Assembly (NCBI RefSeq): GCF_024679095.1
Contig: NC_066522.1
Span: 15,520,829 to 15,584,828, forward strand
Origin: Eriocheir sinensis
Lineage: Eukaryota > Arthropoda > Malacostraca > Decapoda > Varunidae
DNA length: 64,000 bases
Direction of reading: 5' to 3'
The position numbers and the translations under genes are program-made. Of this stretch, positions 42,040-54,344 are shown piece by piece. Under the pieces are notes generated by a model. That model worked only from the letters and a program-made list of their open reading frames with translations, was not told the DNA's origin and did not search any database. Within the stretch, counting starts at the first letter, position 1. The number at the start of each line of letters is the position of its first letter.

Positions 42040-42700
42040 TATGTATGCTCTCTTCATATTTATAAACCCTTCGATGCATTTTTTTTACTTATTACCTTTA
42101 TATTTCTGACATTTATTTACGCTACTTATCATTATTTATATTTATTTCACATCACTTTATTTACTTCTTTACATATGCCAGAGAGCTCTTTTTTAACGTT
42201 CCTATCTTCTTAGTCTTTTGTTATTTTATTCTCTTTTGGGAAGCAGTTGTTTTCCTCTCTGCTATCGATATCGTCTTCGTTGGTATTGTTATTGTCGTAC
42301 TTTTACTTTGCTTATCTTACACTTTCTCTTCTCTCTTCCTTCTTATTCTTTGTTTTATTCTTTAAAGGTCTCCATGCACTAACAGGTACCCCGATCCCCT
42401 TTCCCACACCTTTTATCCCTCGTTATCCTCTCCTCCTCCTTTCATCGCTCCCTACATCTCTCTCCCTTCGCTTGCCTTTCTTCCCGGTGATGTATTTTCT
42501 TCCCGTCTTCTTTTCTCCGTGCCCTTCCTCCGCTTCCCTCCCATTGTATTTTCATTCCGAAGTTTCTGCATGCGTGTTCTGCTCTCCTTTGTCCAGTAGT
42601 GTTTGTTTTCTCTCTCTGTAGCTACCTTCTATGTATTTCTATCTATCTTATCTATCTATGTCTAACTATCTATCCATCCATCTGTATCTATCTATCAGAC
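42040..42700. other. T/C-rich unique sequence with (TATC)n
   Basis: Pyrimidine-leaning; a degenerate (CTAT)n at about 42625-42695. No gene. Confidence 0.6.
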
Positions 42701-42959
42701 AAAGATGGATACGAAGTAATATTTTTCTTTCTTTTTATTTGTACTTGTATGAGAATTTTGAACATCTGACTTGGAATTAAAAACAATATACATAATGAGC
42801 TTTCATCCCTGGACTTTTTTTTTCGCTGTTCGTATCTTTAAAAAACGTGTATCGTATGTTGTTCTCATATATTTGTCGGCAGTTCACTTCGGCTCAGTGT
42901 GTGAAAGGGAAATGTTTATTCTTTTGAGTTTAATTTTCTTGTTTTCGTTCCTTTTTCAG

Positions 42960-43010
42960 ACAGACGTTGATGCTTGGCTCCTGGTACTCCCGCCCACTGC
43001 TCGCCTTTTG
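42960..43010 (+). CDS. Possible small exon (weak)
   Basis: A 51-bp segment between TTCCTTTTTCAG and GTAAGT, both close to consensus. In frame it reads TDVDAWLLVLPPTARLL (phase 0). It is short and has no recognised family. It may belong with the CpG-rich region and segment downstream. Confidence 0.22.
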
Positions 43011-43109
43011 GTAAGTGTTAAATTGATCTCATGTAAGAAAACGGAGGCTCATTTGAAACATTACCCTTAAAATATTTATGTAGAGTATAAAAAACGTTCG
43101 GACTTTCGT

Positions 43110-43475
43110 TTTCACGTGACCGGTGCTTGACCAGTGCTGGCGGTGGTATGGCGGCGCCCTCTACAGCTTCAAATTTCGTGTCGCTCGCTGTCATGTCGTG
43201 TCGCGTCGTGTCGTGTTGCTTGTTTACACGTGTGGAGTATAGGAGGGGGGGGATGATTTAACCTCACCGAAGTTTACTTAATTAAAATATGCGTCGGTGA
43301 TGAGATTTGAAGATCAGGAGAGGATGCGGTGCCACAAGGCTCAGTAGTAGATGAATGAAGAAATTCAGTGGACATCATCGTACTAAAGAGCTCCCTTGGT
43401 ACGGTCCTTGCTGTGTCAGAGGACCCACGACAGAATGACACGACACAGGCGCCACACCTGTCGCCTCTCTCGGGT
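43110..43475 (+). promoter_or_regulatory. Gene-start-like CpG-rich region (promoter/5' UTR candidate)
   Basis: About 360 bp of CpG-containing, non-repetitive DNA in an AT-rich setting. It has an E-box TCACGTGA (43112-43119), a YY1/Pho-like ATGGCGGC (43147-43154), TGTCGTGTCGCGTCGTGTCG and no long frame. It ends in CTCTCTCGG followed by GTTAGTAC, a usable donor (GT at 43475-43476). This would suit a non-coding first exon spliced to the segment at 43618. Confidence 0.3.
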
Positions 43476-43617
43476 TAGTACATGTGATTTTTATCCTCAA
43501 ATATATTTTTTTTACTCAAATCTTTTGCATTAATATAGTTGCAAAAGTTATTTTATCATATTTATTGCAGAACTATATAACAAAAATATATCCCTTATTT
43601 GGCGTCCTTCCGTGCAG

Positions 43618-43730
43618 GTCCTGGTGCTGCCGGGAGGATGTTTCTCAAGCAGATGAAGCTTCTACGGTCGCGGCTCATCGTTAAACTCCTCAGCTTCAGT
43701 TATATCTGTGTGTCGGCGATTTTTATATAG
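43618..43730 (+). CDS. Possible 5' coding segment, signal-anchor-like
   Basis: It follows GGCGTCCTTCCGTGCAG, a good acceptor. An ATG at 43638 in GGGAGGATG context opens 30 codons: MFLKQMKLLRSRLIVKLLSF, then SYICVSAIFI, stop at 43728. The basic-then-hydrophobic pattern resembles the start of a type II membrane protein. Either splicing occurs before the stop (no strong donor seen) or this is a short ORF or chance. The family is not recognised. Confidence 0.18.
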
Positions 43731-43985
43731 TTTTGTCATGGTAAATCATTGTTTTTTGGTGCCCCTAAAGCATTCTTTTTAAACGAGTAATTAAAACAGC
43801 AAAAGTTATCCAAGTACAGACGTTCTATTTGTCATCTATTTTTTTTTCTGGAGATTCAATAAATTTTGATTACAGCAACGTATTTATTTATCTCCCCCCC
43901 AAAAAATATTGTACCAGCACGTGAGTTGTACGTTACTCAACCATAACATCAATGTTCTAAGGTTACAGAAATATGTAGCAGATAA
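43731..43985. other. AT-rich unique sequence
   Basis: Nothing recognised. Confidence 0.5.
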
Positions 43986-43992
43986 TGGCTGG

Positions 43993-44003
43993 TATTATTA
44001 TTA

Positions 44004-44077
<74 letters not shown>

Positions 44078-44083
44078 ATTATA

Positions 44084-44174
<91 letters not shown>

Positions 44175-44233
44175 GTAATTATAATTATACGTAATTATAA
44201 TTATAATTATTATTATAATTATTATTATAATTA

Positions 44234-44278
<45 letters not shown>

Positions 44279-44330
44279 GTTATTGTTATTGTTATTGTTA
44301 TTGTTATTGTTATTATTATTGTTTATTTTT
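43993..44330. repeat. (TTA)n array with a (TTATTG)n end
   Basis: About 335 bp of ATT triplets interrupted by ATAATTATAATT blocks (near 44075-44090 and 44175-44235). It passes into a TTATTG hexamer array (about 44277-44318). Poly-Tyr and poly-Ile frames are artefacts. Confidence 0.98.
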
Positions 44331-44334
44331 GCAT

Positions 44335-44810
44335 TTGATGCTAATGATATCGCTATCGGCTTTGTTAGTTTACCATTGCTAATCATATTACCACTATTAT
44401 AATAGTCGTATTTTTAATGGATCTAATAATCCCAGTATCAGTAACATTCATTGCATCCACAACAGTAACCAATAAAGGCGAATCATCAACATAAAAAATC
44501 GGACGGATAGCTTTGGCCGCAAAGTACTCGGCGCAGGGCTGGACTGTTCCTGGTGGGCCTTTTATCAGGGGGGTTATAACAGCAGTGTGATCCCCCGAAG
44601 CCGTGGGTCCCGTGCGCCGGATTAGTTTGGTGGTGCAGCAGATGAGCTTTGTTTGGCGTCCACATGTTGTGTGCCGGTGCGGTCTTTGTGGAGCTGTTTG
44701 TGGTGGTCTTTGTGGCATAGCGCGGAAACAAGTTGTGGCTGATGAAAGGGGAGAGATAGTAGAATGTGTGTGCTTGTTATGTATTTGTTTGTGTATGTGG
44801 GGAAGGCTGC
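44335..44810. other. Unique sequence, GC-richer at 44500-44720
   Basis: Contains CpG- and GGT-bearing sequence. Frames on both strands (such as minus 44383-44718) have no recognised domains and no clear splice support. Confidence 0.5.
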
Positions 44811-44811
44811 T

Positions 44812-44812
<1 letters not shown>

Positions 44813-44895
<83 letters not shown>

Positions 44896-44915
44896 CGCGT
44901 GCGCGCGCGCGCGTT
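44813..44915. repeat. (GT)n passing into (GC)n
   Basis: About 73 bp of GT then alternating GCGCGTGCGCGTGCGC. It is alternating purine-pyrimidine throughout, a classic Z-DNA-prone sequence. Confidence 0.97.
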
Positions 44916-45315
44916 CTAAGGTATGTAATTAACTTTTTCTGTCATCAGTATATCCCAAAGCAAAATTATACTCTTTTACATTCTTTCCGGCAGCGTTGAT
45001 ATGTTTGAAAGGGGAAGAAGTGTAAAATGAAAGTAAAAAGGAAGAAAAACATAGCAACGGGGTCTAAACGTATATTCGCTTTACTTCCTCTTTTCAAATA
45101 AGTATTAGAAGGAGGGAAAAAAGACGCCCGGCTCATTAACTAACTGATTGGGTGCCTGCGTGTCAAACTTGTGCACCTGACTAATTGACTGACGTGTTGA
45201 TAATTGCCTTATATCCTGAACTAGACCATATACTGACTTGGATACTAGAATCGGTAACCCGTAACGTATTCCCATGTGCACACACCGACTCCCCCGCCAC
45301 CCCTCTCTCTCACAC
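44916..45315. other. Unique sequence, nothing recognised
   Basis: Balanced; no gene. Confidence 0.55.

Positions 45316-45316
<1 letters not shown>

Positions 45317-45399
<83 letters not shown>
45317..45399. repeat. (CA)n microsatellite
   Basis: About 40 CA dinucleotides with one CG near the start. Confidence 0.98.
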
Positions 45400-45401
<2 letters not shown>

Positions 45402-45975
45402 TCACAACTCGCGTCACACTTAATCAAACAGAATCACCCAAAAGGAACACTAGAAACAAACAAAACTCAACAGCAGCGGGAGGCAGGTATTGGCTAGACT
45501 GTTTTGGAAGAGAAAACAACACGCCTCATTTGATATTCTAAATAGACGGCCGTAGCACGAACGCTCTCCTTTATAACTTACTCAGTCTAGCGTTACAGCC
45601 TCACGCCAACAACACGGTAATATATTCGCTTTCAAAAAAATAGCAATATCAAAACATTTTTTTTATTATTCACCGTGTACAATTATACCTTTGAATATGC
45701 TGCAACCGAAATATTTTAACGAGTGACACCATAAAATAAAAAAAGGTCAGTAATCAGACGAACGAGGGAGGAAAGTCAAGCATTACGGATACAAAGATAC
45801 AAAGTTTACAGTAACGAACATAATTGTGTGGAAATTAAGAAAAAGAGAAAGTGAGTGTGAATGGCAGGCGAGGGGAAGGAAGAAGGGAAAAATCATGAAT
45901 ACACACACACAAAAAAAATAGATGAGACTTGAATGCACCGGAAAAATAAAAAGGAAAGAGATGATTATGAGAGAG
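45400..45975. other. Unique sequence, nothing recognised
   Basis: Balanced to purine-leaning; no gene. Confidence 0.55.
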
Positions 45976-45977
45976 AT

Positions 45978-45978
<1 letters not shown>

Positions 45979-46073
<95 letters not shown>
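45979..46073. repeat. (GA)n microsatellite
   Basis: About 47 GA dinucleotides. Confidence 0.99.
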
Positions 46074-46075
<2 letters not shown>

Positions 46076-46259
46076 CAATAACGGAGAGAGAGAAAATCGA
46101 GATAAAAAAATATCAAGAGAGGAGGGATGTAGGTAAAGAAAAAAACATTCTGGTGGTAGGTAAGTGGATAATTATTTCAGCTCACGCCCCACGAGGACGC
46201 CCTTAGGCCCCTGAAGAGCCGCCTCGCCTCCTTCCTTGACGGACGCCGCGGTGAAAAGT

Positions 46260-47260
46260 GTGGTTATTAGCGTGAAGGCTGAAGGAAAGGGGGGAGGAAA
46301 GGAGGGGGAGGGAGGAAGGAAGGAAGGGACTGGGGATGGGGGGGGGGCAGTAGGATGGGATAGCTAGTAAGAGAAACCTATCTATCTACTTGGTGAAGGG
46401 GGAGGGGGAGGAAGGAAAATGGGAGGGTAGGAGGTACGTAATGGAGGAAGGGAGGGAGAGGAATGAATACGGAGGGTGAATGAGGGAAATGGGAAAGGAG
46501 GGGTCGTGTGAGGAAGGAAAAAGGGGATAAAGGGAGGGGAGGAGGGGGATAAGAAGGACCGGTGAGGGAGGGATGGAGGGAGGGTTAAGGATGAGGAAGG
46601 AAGTGAAGGAGAAGGAAGGGAAGGGATGTAAGAGGAACCTATTGGAAATGAGAGGTAATATTAGGGAGGAATAGGGAAAGTAAGAGAAAGGGGGGTAAGG
46701 GTAAGAAGCAGTAAGGGAGGTAGAGATAAGAGGGGGTTGAGGAAGGGAGAAAGAGCAAAGATGACGGAGTGTGAGGATAAGGATGGAGGAAGGGCAGGTG
46801 ATGGGTAAGATGAGGGAGGGAAAAGGGGGTTAAAGAAGTTGAGGATGGGGGGTGAGGAGGCGAAGTGAGGGTAGTAGACACAGCGGGGTGAAGGAAGGGG
46901 AGGAGGGCAAAGGTGAAGACGAAGAGAAGGGAGGAAGGATGCGAGAGACTGGGAGGGGGAGGAGGAAGATGGAAGGAGGAGAAGGAGGGGAAGGAAGTGT
47001 TAACGAAGAGGAAGAGTGAGATAATTAAGAAAGTGATAGAGGATAGGAAGCAAAGAAGAGGAAAGAAAAGATGGGGATGAAGAAGCTTGAGGAAGAAAAA
47101 GGGAGAAGGAGGAAGGAGAAGGAGGAGGGGGAAAATATATATGTGGAGGAGGAGGAGGAGGTGGAGAAGCTTGTGGAAAAGGAATAAGGAAGAGGAGGAG
47201 CAAGACGACGAGGAGGTGGAGGACGAGGAGGAGGAGGAACATGAGGCCACAAGAAGCATT
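46260..47260. repeat. Purine block, GGGAGG/GGAAGG-rich
   Basis: About 1 kb of G/A-rich plus strand with GGA runs near 47145-47160 and 47225-47240. The 206-residue minus-strand frame (46639-47259) is Ser/Leu/Pro/Phe low complexity. Confidence 0.9.
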
Positions 47261-47456
47261 CCAACCGTCGAGTGCTCTCCGCGTCCTCAGAAGTGGAAGT
47301 ATCCTGGGAGGGTCTTGAGGCTCTCTGGCCGCGGCTCAAAAAAATGAAAAGTTGCAAAAGTGATGATCCTCTGAACCACGATGACTTACTAAAGACTTGC
47401 GGCGGAAGAGTGTTGAAGAATGAGGAGAGCAAAGGAAGTGTTGTTGTATTAGTGTT
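47261..47456. other. Short unique sequence between a GGA block and (TTA)n
   Basis: Balanced sequence. A plus-strand frame (47272-47529) runs into the TTA array and has no recognised domain. Confidence 0.45.
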
Positions 47457-47457
47457 A

Positions 47458-47458
47458 C

Positions 47459-47511
<53 letters not shown>

Positions 47512-47545
47512 TATTATTATTATTATTAGTAGTAGTAGTAGTAAT
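47458..47545. repeat. (TTA)n then (TAG)n
   Basis: About 22 TTA triplets followed by five TAG triplets. Confidence 0.97.
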
Positions 47546-47767
47546 GATGTAGTAGTGAGTATTATTGACAAGCACAGTTATATAGGTAGTGCTGAAATAG
47601 TAAAAATTAATAAGCAACAAACATTTTCACCCCGACATAGACGAAAAAATATTCGGAGAAAAATAAATAAATAAAAAGGTAAATAAATAAATAATGGCAA
47701 TATAAGAGGATCAAACACTATAAGTATCAGTATGAAACAGTATTGTGACATGTAGTTTGATATGTTT

Positions 47768-47768
<1 letters not shown>
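47546..47768. other. AT-rich unique sequence
   Basis: Includes an (AAAT)n-like stretch near 47660-47692. No gene. Confidence 0.55.

Positions 47769-47770
<2 letters not shown>

Positions 47771-47838
<68 letters not shown>
47771..47838. repeat. (CT)n microsatellite, first block
   Basis: About 34 CT dinucleotides. It is separated from the next block by 40 bp of CTTTCT-type sequence. Confidence 0.98.
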
Positions 47839-47851
<13 letters not shown>

Positions 47852-47878
47852 TCTTTCTCTTTCTCTATCAATCTCTCT

Positions 47879-47880
47879 AA

Positions 47881-47976
<96 letters not shown>
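47879..47976. repeat. (CT)n microsatellite, second block
   Basis: About 45 CT dinucleotides after a CTAACTAT interruption. Confidence 0.98.
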
Positions 47977-47978
<2 letters not shown>

Positions 47979-47979
47979 A

Positions 47980-48882
47980 TCCCATACCCCATTACGGCTT
48001 TTTCCTCACTCTTGGTAATTTGCCTCATTAGCTCACCCTCTTTCCTCCCTTCCTCCCTCTTTCCTCCCTCTTTCCTCCCTTCCTCCCTCCCTTCCTCCCT
48101 CTTTCCTCCTCTCTCTCCCTCCCTTCGCAATTCTTTTCTTCGAACCCTCTTCCTCTCAAGTCATCTCTCCTTGCCTCCCTTATTACTTTCTATCTTCTTT
48201 TGTTTTACCTCCATCCTCTTTTTCCTCATCTCTTCTCTTCATCTTCCTCCTTCTCTTCAGGTTTTTTCTGTCTCTCTCACTTCCTTACTTATTTTTTCCC
48301 TTCCTACCTGCATCTGACAGTTTTCCTCCTCCTATCCATTCTTATTTTTCCTCTTTTTCTTTTTTTCTCCCTTTTTACCTCCTCCTTTCCTTTCTTCATT
48401 CGCTTTTCCCGTTTCTCTTTTACGGTTCTCTCTCCTTCTCCTCTGTCCTTTTCTCTTTCTATCCTTCTTAAAATTTCCTCTCATTTTCTCTCCCTTCTTC
48501 TTTCTTCTACCTTCCTCCCTCTGTTTATTCTACTCCCCACCCCCCCTCTTTCTCTCTCTCTCATTTCCTCTTCTTTATCAGTCCCTGTCTTATTCTTCTA
48601 TTTTCCTTCCTTCAATGTCAACTTTCTTCATCCTCCTCTCTTTCTCTCTTCCACTTTTTTCTGATTTTTCAACTTGGTTCCTTTCGTCTTTCTTCATCTT
48701 CCGTCCTTTCCTCTCACCTTCACAATATCTTCTTCCTCATCTTCTTTCTCTTCTTTTTTTTTTCCTCCTCCTCCTCCTCCCCCTCCTCCTCCTCCTCTTC
48801 CAACGCACGCTCGCTCACTCTCTCTTCTCTTCTAACTTTTCCTCTTCTACTGTTCCTTCGAGCCTTTCTCCATTACCCGCAA

Positions 48883-48916
<34 letters not shown>

Positions 48917-49140
48917 ATCTTTCTTTTATATCACGATTTGGAGTCTTATTTTCTTTCCTTTTCTCATATTATTTTTCACTTCTATTTTTTTTTTGCTTCG
49001 AATTCCTTTTTTTTTTGGTCATATTCATTGGTATTTCTTCTCCTGTGTCGTTTGGTGATATACATCTTTCCTCCTCCTCCTCCTTCTTCTCCTCCTCCTC
49101 CTCCTCCTCCTCTTCCTCTTCCTTCTCTATTCTCCTGCGA
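47980..49140. repeat. Pyrimidine block
   Basis: About 1.16 kb nearly all C/T. It contains a CCTCCCTCTTT minisatellite (48040-48110), CTC runs (48768-48800 and 49068-49115) and a (CT)n (48888-48913). The frames are Phe/Ser/Leu/Pro. Confidence 0.92.
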
Positions 49141-50586
49141 AACACTTGGACGGGAGGGAAGAAAGGAAGAAAGGAAGGGTAAGAGGAAGAGCGAATGGAG
49201 GAGGAGGAGGTGGAGGAAGCCTGGGAAGGGGCGAATGAGGGGAGGAAGGGGAGCTTGTTCTATTGTGGTCCCGTCACTGCGACAAAGTGAAGGGCTTCTG
49301 AATGTGTAGAGAAGGAGAAGGAAGGGAAGAGAAGGGAAGGGAAGTGATGGGGAGAGAATGAGAGGGAAGAAAACTGGAAATGGAAGGGAGGTGAATAGAA
49401 GTGAAATTATATAAAGTGAGAGGGGAGAAGATGGGGAAAAGGAAGGGCAGGAGAGGGAAAAAGAGAAAATGGAATGAGGGCGGAAAGAGAGGGAAAAAAC
49501 AGGAATAAAAGGAAAGAAGAGGAATGGAATGTAAAAAGAGAGATTAGGGAAAAAAGATGATGGGAACTGGATGGAATGGAAGGGAACATTAATGAAGAGA
49601 AAGAAGACAGAAGGGAACAGAACGGAGTGGAATGGAAGGGACGAGATTCCAAGAGAAGGGAAGTAGAATGGATGGGGAGAAAGAGAGGAGACAATGAACC
49701 CTGAGAAGATAAATATGGAGGAAGAGAAGATTGACCAACGAATAGAGAGAAAAAGGGAAGAGCAAGTAAGAGATGATGGATATAATAGATTTAATAATAC
49801 AGGGGTTGCAGAGGATGGGAAGAAGGAAGATAATGGATAAATTTTGAAGGAGAGGAACGAGATAGGAAAAGAAGCTGATGACGAGAAAGAAGAACAAAAA
49901 AGGAAAAGATTATGATAGTGAAAATAAGGAGTAATAAATTGTTGTTGAATATGTAGAAATAATAAAGAGTGAAAGAAAATGATTAATAATGAAGAAAAGA
50001 ACAGAAGAAAATGTGGTAGACAGAATGGAATTGCAGGAAGGAAAAAAAATAATAAAAGGCAGGTGAAAGAAAAAAATAGAAAGATGTTTGTTGTGGAGGA
50101 GGTAAAAAAAAAAAAAAAGAGATGCTAGATAAACAGAAACGAAATAAAGATACGAAATGCGGGGAAACACGAAAAGGGGAATGAGAAAACAAGCAAAGAA
50201 AACAAAAGAAACGGAAGAAGGAAATAAATGTGTAATGTATTAATGGCATGACAGGAAAGAGAAGAGATGGGAGATAATAATGAGCAATTAGAAGAGAGGG
50301 AGGAAGAGAGAATAAATAAAAGAGAGAATAAATAAAAGAGAGGGAGAAAAGACTAAGATAAATATTTGATGGTTAGGAAAATGGAACACGGTGAAAGGAG
50401 GAGACGGAGGAGAAGATGATAAAGGAGAAGGAGCAAGTAAAAGAGAAAATAAGTTAAGGATAGAAAACAAGATAAAGGGAGAGAAAGAAGATGGGAGATG
50501 GAGGAAACAAAGATGGAAGATGGAGGAAAGAGGAGATGGAGGAGATGATGATGAAAATTGAGGAGCAAATAAAAGAGAAAATAAAA

Positions 50587-50671
50587 CGAAGATGGGAGAT
50601 GGAGAAAACGAAGATGGGAGATGGAGAAAACGAAGATGGGAGATGGAGAAAACGAAGATGGGAGATGGAGA
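50587..50671. repeat. 22-bp minisatellite, 4 perfect copies
   Basis: CGAAGATGGGAGATGGAGAA plus two bases repeats four times without change. Isolated related words (GATGGGAGATGGAG) occur at about 50490 and 50773, showing that the source unit is spread over about 300 bp. Confidence 0.95.
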
Positions 50672-51514
50672 TAAGAGGAGAAGAGATGGAGAAGATTATG
50701 ATGAGAAAAGAGAGATCCAGGAAAAGAGAAAATAAGGCATGCATGAAAATAGAAGATAAAGAGGGAGAACGAAGATGGGAGATGGAGAAAAGAGGAGAAA
50801 GATGAACATGAAGAGGAACAAAAGTTAGATGACGAAGGGAGAAGGAAAAGAGGGTAAAGATGCACAAGGGATATCAATAGACAAGAGGAAAGGGGGGAAG
50901 AGGAAGGAAGAGGAAAGTAAGAGTGAAGATGTAAGATAGAGGAAAAAGATTAATATTTGGAGAAAAGTTAAATAAATGGTTGAACAAGGAGAGGGAGAAA
51001 ATAAATAGGGGGTTACTTATAGAGAAGAGGAGAGAAAGAGAAAGGGAGGGAAGAAGAAGGAATAGAGATGGAAATTAAGAGGAGAAAGTCAAATACTTAG
51101 AGGAAGAAAGAGAAGAGGAAGAAGAAAAAGAAAAAGGAAGAAAGAAAACATGGAAAACAAGTAGAAAACCAAGAAAAATAAGAAGGAAGTAAATGACAGT
51201 GAGGATAGGGAGGAAATATAGAAGGTTACTTAAAGAAGAGGGAAAGACAGGAAGAGGAAAAGAGTGAAGAACGATTAGAAACTGAGAAAATAGGAGCAAG
51301 ATAATAATAGGAGAAAAGGTAAATAAATGAGGGAGCAAGAGAATGGAGGAAAGGAAATAAATTAGAGGTTACTTGGAGAAGAGGACAAGCGAGGAGGAGG
51401 AGGACGAGGGAGAGGAAAGGGAGGGAGGGAGGAAAGAGACGAGAGAGGGAAGGCATCGAGGAAAGTCTCCATCTGGTTATCATGTTAAGGCTGTTAGGGA
51501 AGTGAAGGGAGGGC

Positions 51515-51598
51515 AAAAAGGAGGAGGAGGAGGAAGAGGAGGAGGAGGAGGAGGAGGAGGAGGAGGAGGAGGAAGAGGAAGAGGAAGAGGAGGAGGAT
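51515..51598. repeat. (GGA)n microsatellite
   Basis: About 28 GGA/GAA triplets, poly-Gly or poly-Pro frames. Confidence 0.96.
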
Positions 51599-51951
51599 AG
51601 AAAAATAAATTAAAATGATCAAGGACAAAAAACATGGCCAAGAAAAAAGAAAAAAAGGTAAAACTTGTAACAAAAGAAGAAACAAAGACAGGCGGAAAGA
51701 TGCGATCGAAGGAAGGAAGGAAGGAAGGAAGGAAAGGAAGAACAATCGACGCGGAAAGAAAGAACCAGGAAAAGGGAAGGAGGGGTAGGGAGGGACAGAG
51801 AGATAGAGACAAGGACATAAGGGGAGAAGAGGGAAGGGGAGCAGGGAGTGAGGAAAGGAAGGGGAGGGAGGGGAGTAGGGAGAGGCAGCCAGGGAGTGAG
51901 TGAGTGAGTTGAATTGTTATGAACCTTTTTTTAGACCTGAAGACGGAATGC

Positions 51952-52075
<124 letters not shown>

Positions 52076-52175
52076 GCTGGTGATGGAACAGGAGGAGGAG
52101 GAGGAGGAGGAAGAGGAGGCCAACTAAGGAGAGAAGGAAAGGAGATGGGCAGAGAAAAACGAAGCCTCAGAGCAC

Positions 52176-52222
52176 AAACACACACACACACACACACACG
52201 CAAACACACAAACACACACAAT
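52176..52222. repeat. Broken (CA)n
   Basis: CA dinucleotides with G and A interruptions. Confidence 0.92.
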
Positions 52223-52480
52223 AACATTTTCTCCTCCCCTTCTCCTCCCTATAACCTATTAAGACCTCCCCCTACCCCCCCACTCCATAATACCTTTTCC
52301 CCTCCTCGCGTTCTCCCGTTCTCAAATTACATCATCTCAACGCCATCCTTCCCCTCTGAACAAGATCTCTTCCCCCTCACCCATAACGAGCGTCAGATAG
52401 GCCTACTACTGTTTGTTAACGGGGCCGAGGGGAGAGGGAGAGAGGGAGGGAGAGGGTGAGGGATTGGAGAGAAAAGTTTG
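52223..52480. other. C-rich unique sequence
   Basis: CCTCCCC-type sequence turning to GGGAGA near 52430. No gene. Confidence 0.5.
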
Positions 52481-52539
52481 GCTGGAAAAGTGCAGGAAGT
52501 GAGAGCCGAAAATAATGAGTTAGGTTCGAGAGGGAATGT

Positions 52540-52792
52540 AAAGTGGGTGGCAATGGAAGGAGAAGAGGAAGATGGAGAAGAAGGCGAAGGAGAAGAAGAA
52601 ATAGAATGTGAAGAAGTGAAGAAAAAGGAGAACAAGTAGGAACACAATTAAAAAGGAGGAATTGAAGAAGAACAATAAAAAGAATAAGCACAAAATGAAG
52701 ACGATGATGAAGAAGAAGACGAAGAAAAGAAAGGAAAAAATAATAAGAAGAGAAAGAATAAGAAGACGAAAAAAATAAGATAAAGAAAATAT
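52540..52792. repeat. GAA-rich purine block
   Basis: GAAGAA/GAAAAA sequence; the frames are low complexity. Confidence 0.88.
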
Positions 52793-52916
<124 letters not shown>

Positions 52917-52973
52917 GGCAGCACCTGGTAGTAATGAGCGGAGATTTGACTGAAATTAGCGATTGATGGCGCC

Positions 52974-53087
<114 letters not shown>

Positions 53088-53609
53088 AATATGCTCGCAC
53101 TCTCACGTGTCTAAAGCATTTCACTCAGTATTTTTTTTTCACTTTACGTAGTTCCGGAATATGATATCTCTCACATGCTTTGCCTTTCATCTTCGCATCC
53201 CTTTCATTTCCTCCCCCTCGCACGCATTACACTCTCTCCTTCTCCTTCTCCCTCCCTCCTCTCTATCACCCCCATTTCGCTTCCTTACTCACTTCCCTCT
53301 CTCTCTCTTCCCATTACGCTGAAGCCCTCCCTCCTTCCCCTCCTTCCTATCCCTTTTTCCCACCTCCAGCAGCAGCCTCCCTCTTTCTCTCCCTCTCTCT
53401 CTTTCTCTCTCTCTCTTTCCATCTTGCCTTTCATATACGCGTCGCCTCGCCCTCCCTTTCCTTCCCGGCTCCCCCTTAAGAGTGTAGAGGCAACGAAGTT
53501 AGTCGTGTAGCCTTCCCCACCACTCCCGTCCCTTCAACGCCACGATGACATTATGGCTTGACTTCACTGCTGCCTGCCTCTCTCGTCCTCCTCCTCTTCT
53601 TCCTACTCC

Positions 53610-54290
53610 TACTCCCACTTCTTCTTCGCCTGCTTCTGCTTTTGATTCTTCGCCTTCTATTTCTTTTGATATTCTTCTTCTTCTTCTTTTTCTTCCTCTT
53701 GTATCTGATCCCTTTGTTTCATTTCTTGTCAGAGTTGTCATTTTCTTTCTCTTCGCCAGCCCTTCTTGCTCTCTTCTTTCTCCTCCTCCTCCTCCTTTCT
53801 TTTGATTTCCTTTTTCTTCTTCTTCCTTCCTCCCTTTCCTATCTACGTCCTTTGCTTCTTCTGAGAGTTCCTGTTTCTTCCCTTCCTTTCGTTTTTTCTC
53901 CTCCATCTCCTCCTCCTCCACTTTCTTTTGTTTTTCTCCTCCATCCTTCCTCCCCCACGCGTGCCCTTTCCTTTTCCTTCTTTTAAGAGTTCTTGTCGTT
54001 TTATTTTCCGTTCTTCTCTATTCTGCTTCTTCCTCTCCTCCTTCTATCCCTCCTCTTTCTTTTAATTTCCTTCTTATTCCTTTCTTTCCTACAATTGCCC
54101 TTTCCTTCTCGTTCTGTTCAGAGTTCTTGTTTAATTTTCCTCTCCTGTTCTCTTTTCTTGTTCTTTTTCCTCTTCCTCCTCCTCCTTCTCTTTCTTTTCA
54201 TTTTCTTCTTCCTCCTTCCCCTCCTACTTACGCCCTTTCCTTCTTGTTAGTAGAGTTATTGCAGTTTCTTTTACTTTCGTCGTTTTTCTT
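53610..54290. repeat. Tandem array, about 132-bp unit, 5 copies
   Basis: AGAGTTSTTGT or variants recur at 53731, 53864, 53986, 54120 and 54252 (spacings 133, 122, 134, 132). Each is preceded by GCCCTTTCCTTCTC-like words and CTTTCTTTTNATTTCCTTCT. Confidence 0.9.
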
Positions 54291-54344
54291 CTTTTTTTCT
54301 TCTTCTTTCTCCTCTTCCTCCTCTTACCTCTTCTTCGTAGTCTT

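Larger units (their letters stand above)
49150..51900. repeat. Purine block, the longest in the window
   Basis: About 2.7 kb of A/G-rich plus strand. It includes short non-purine words at 49255-49310, a 22-bp minisatellite (50587-50671), a long GGA run (51515-51598) and a GGAA run (51711-51738). All frames are low complexity. Confidence 0.92.

Noticed and set aside
44383..44718. 111-residue minus-strand frame
   Set aside because: No recognised domain; the N-terminal part overlaps a GGT-rich stretch and the C-terminal part is Ile/Val from AT-rich DNA.
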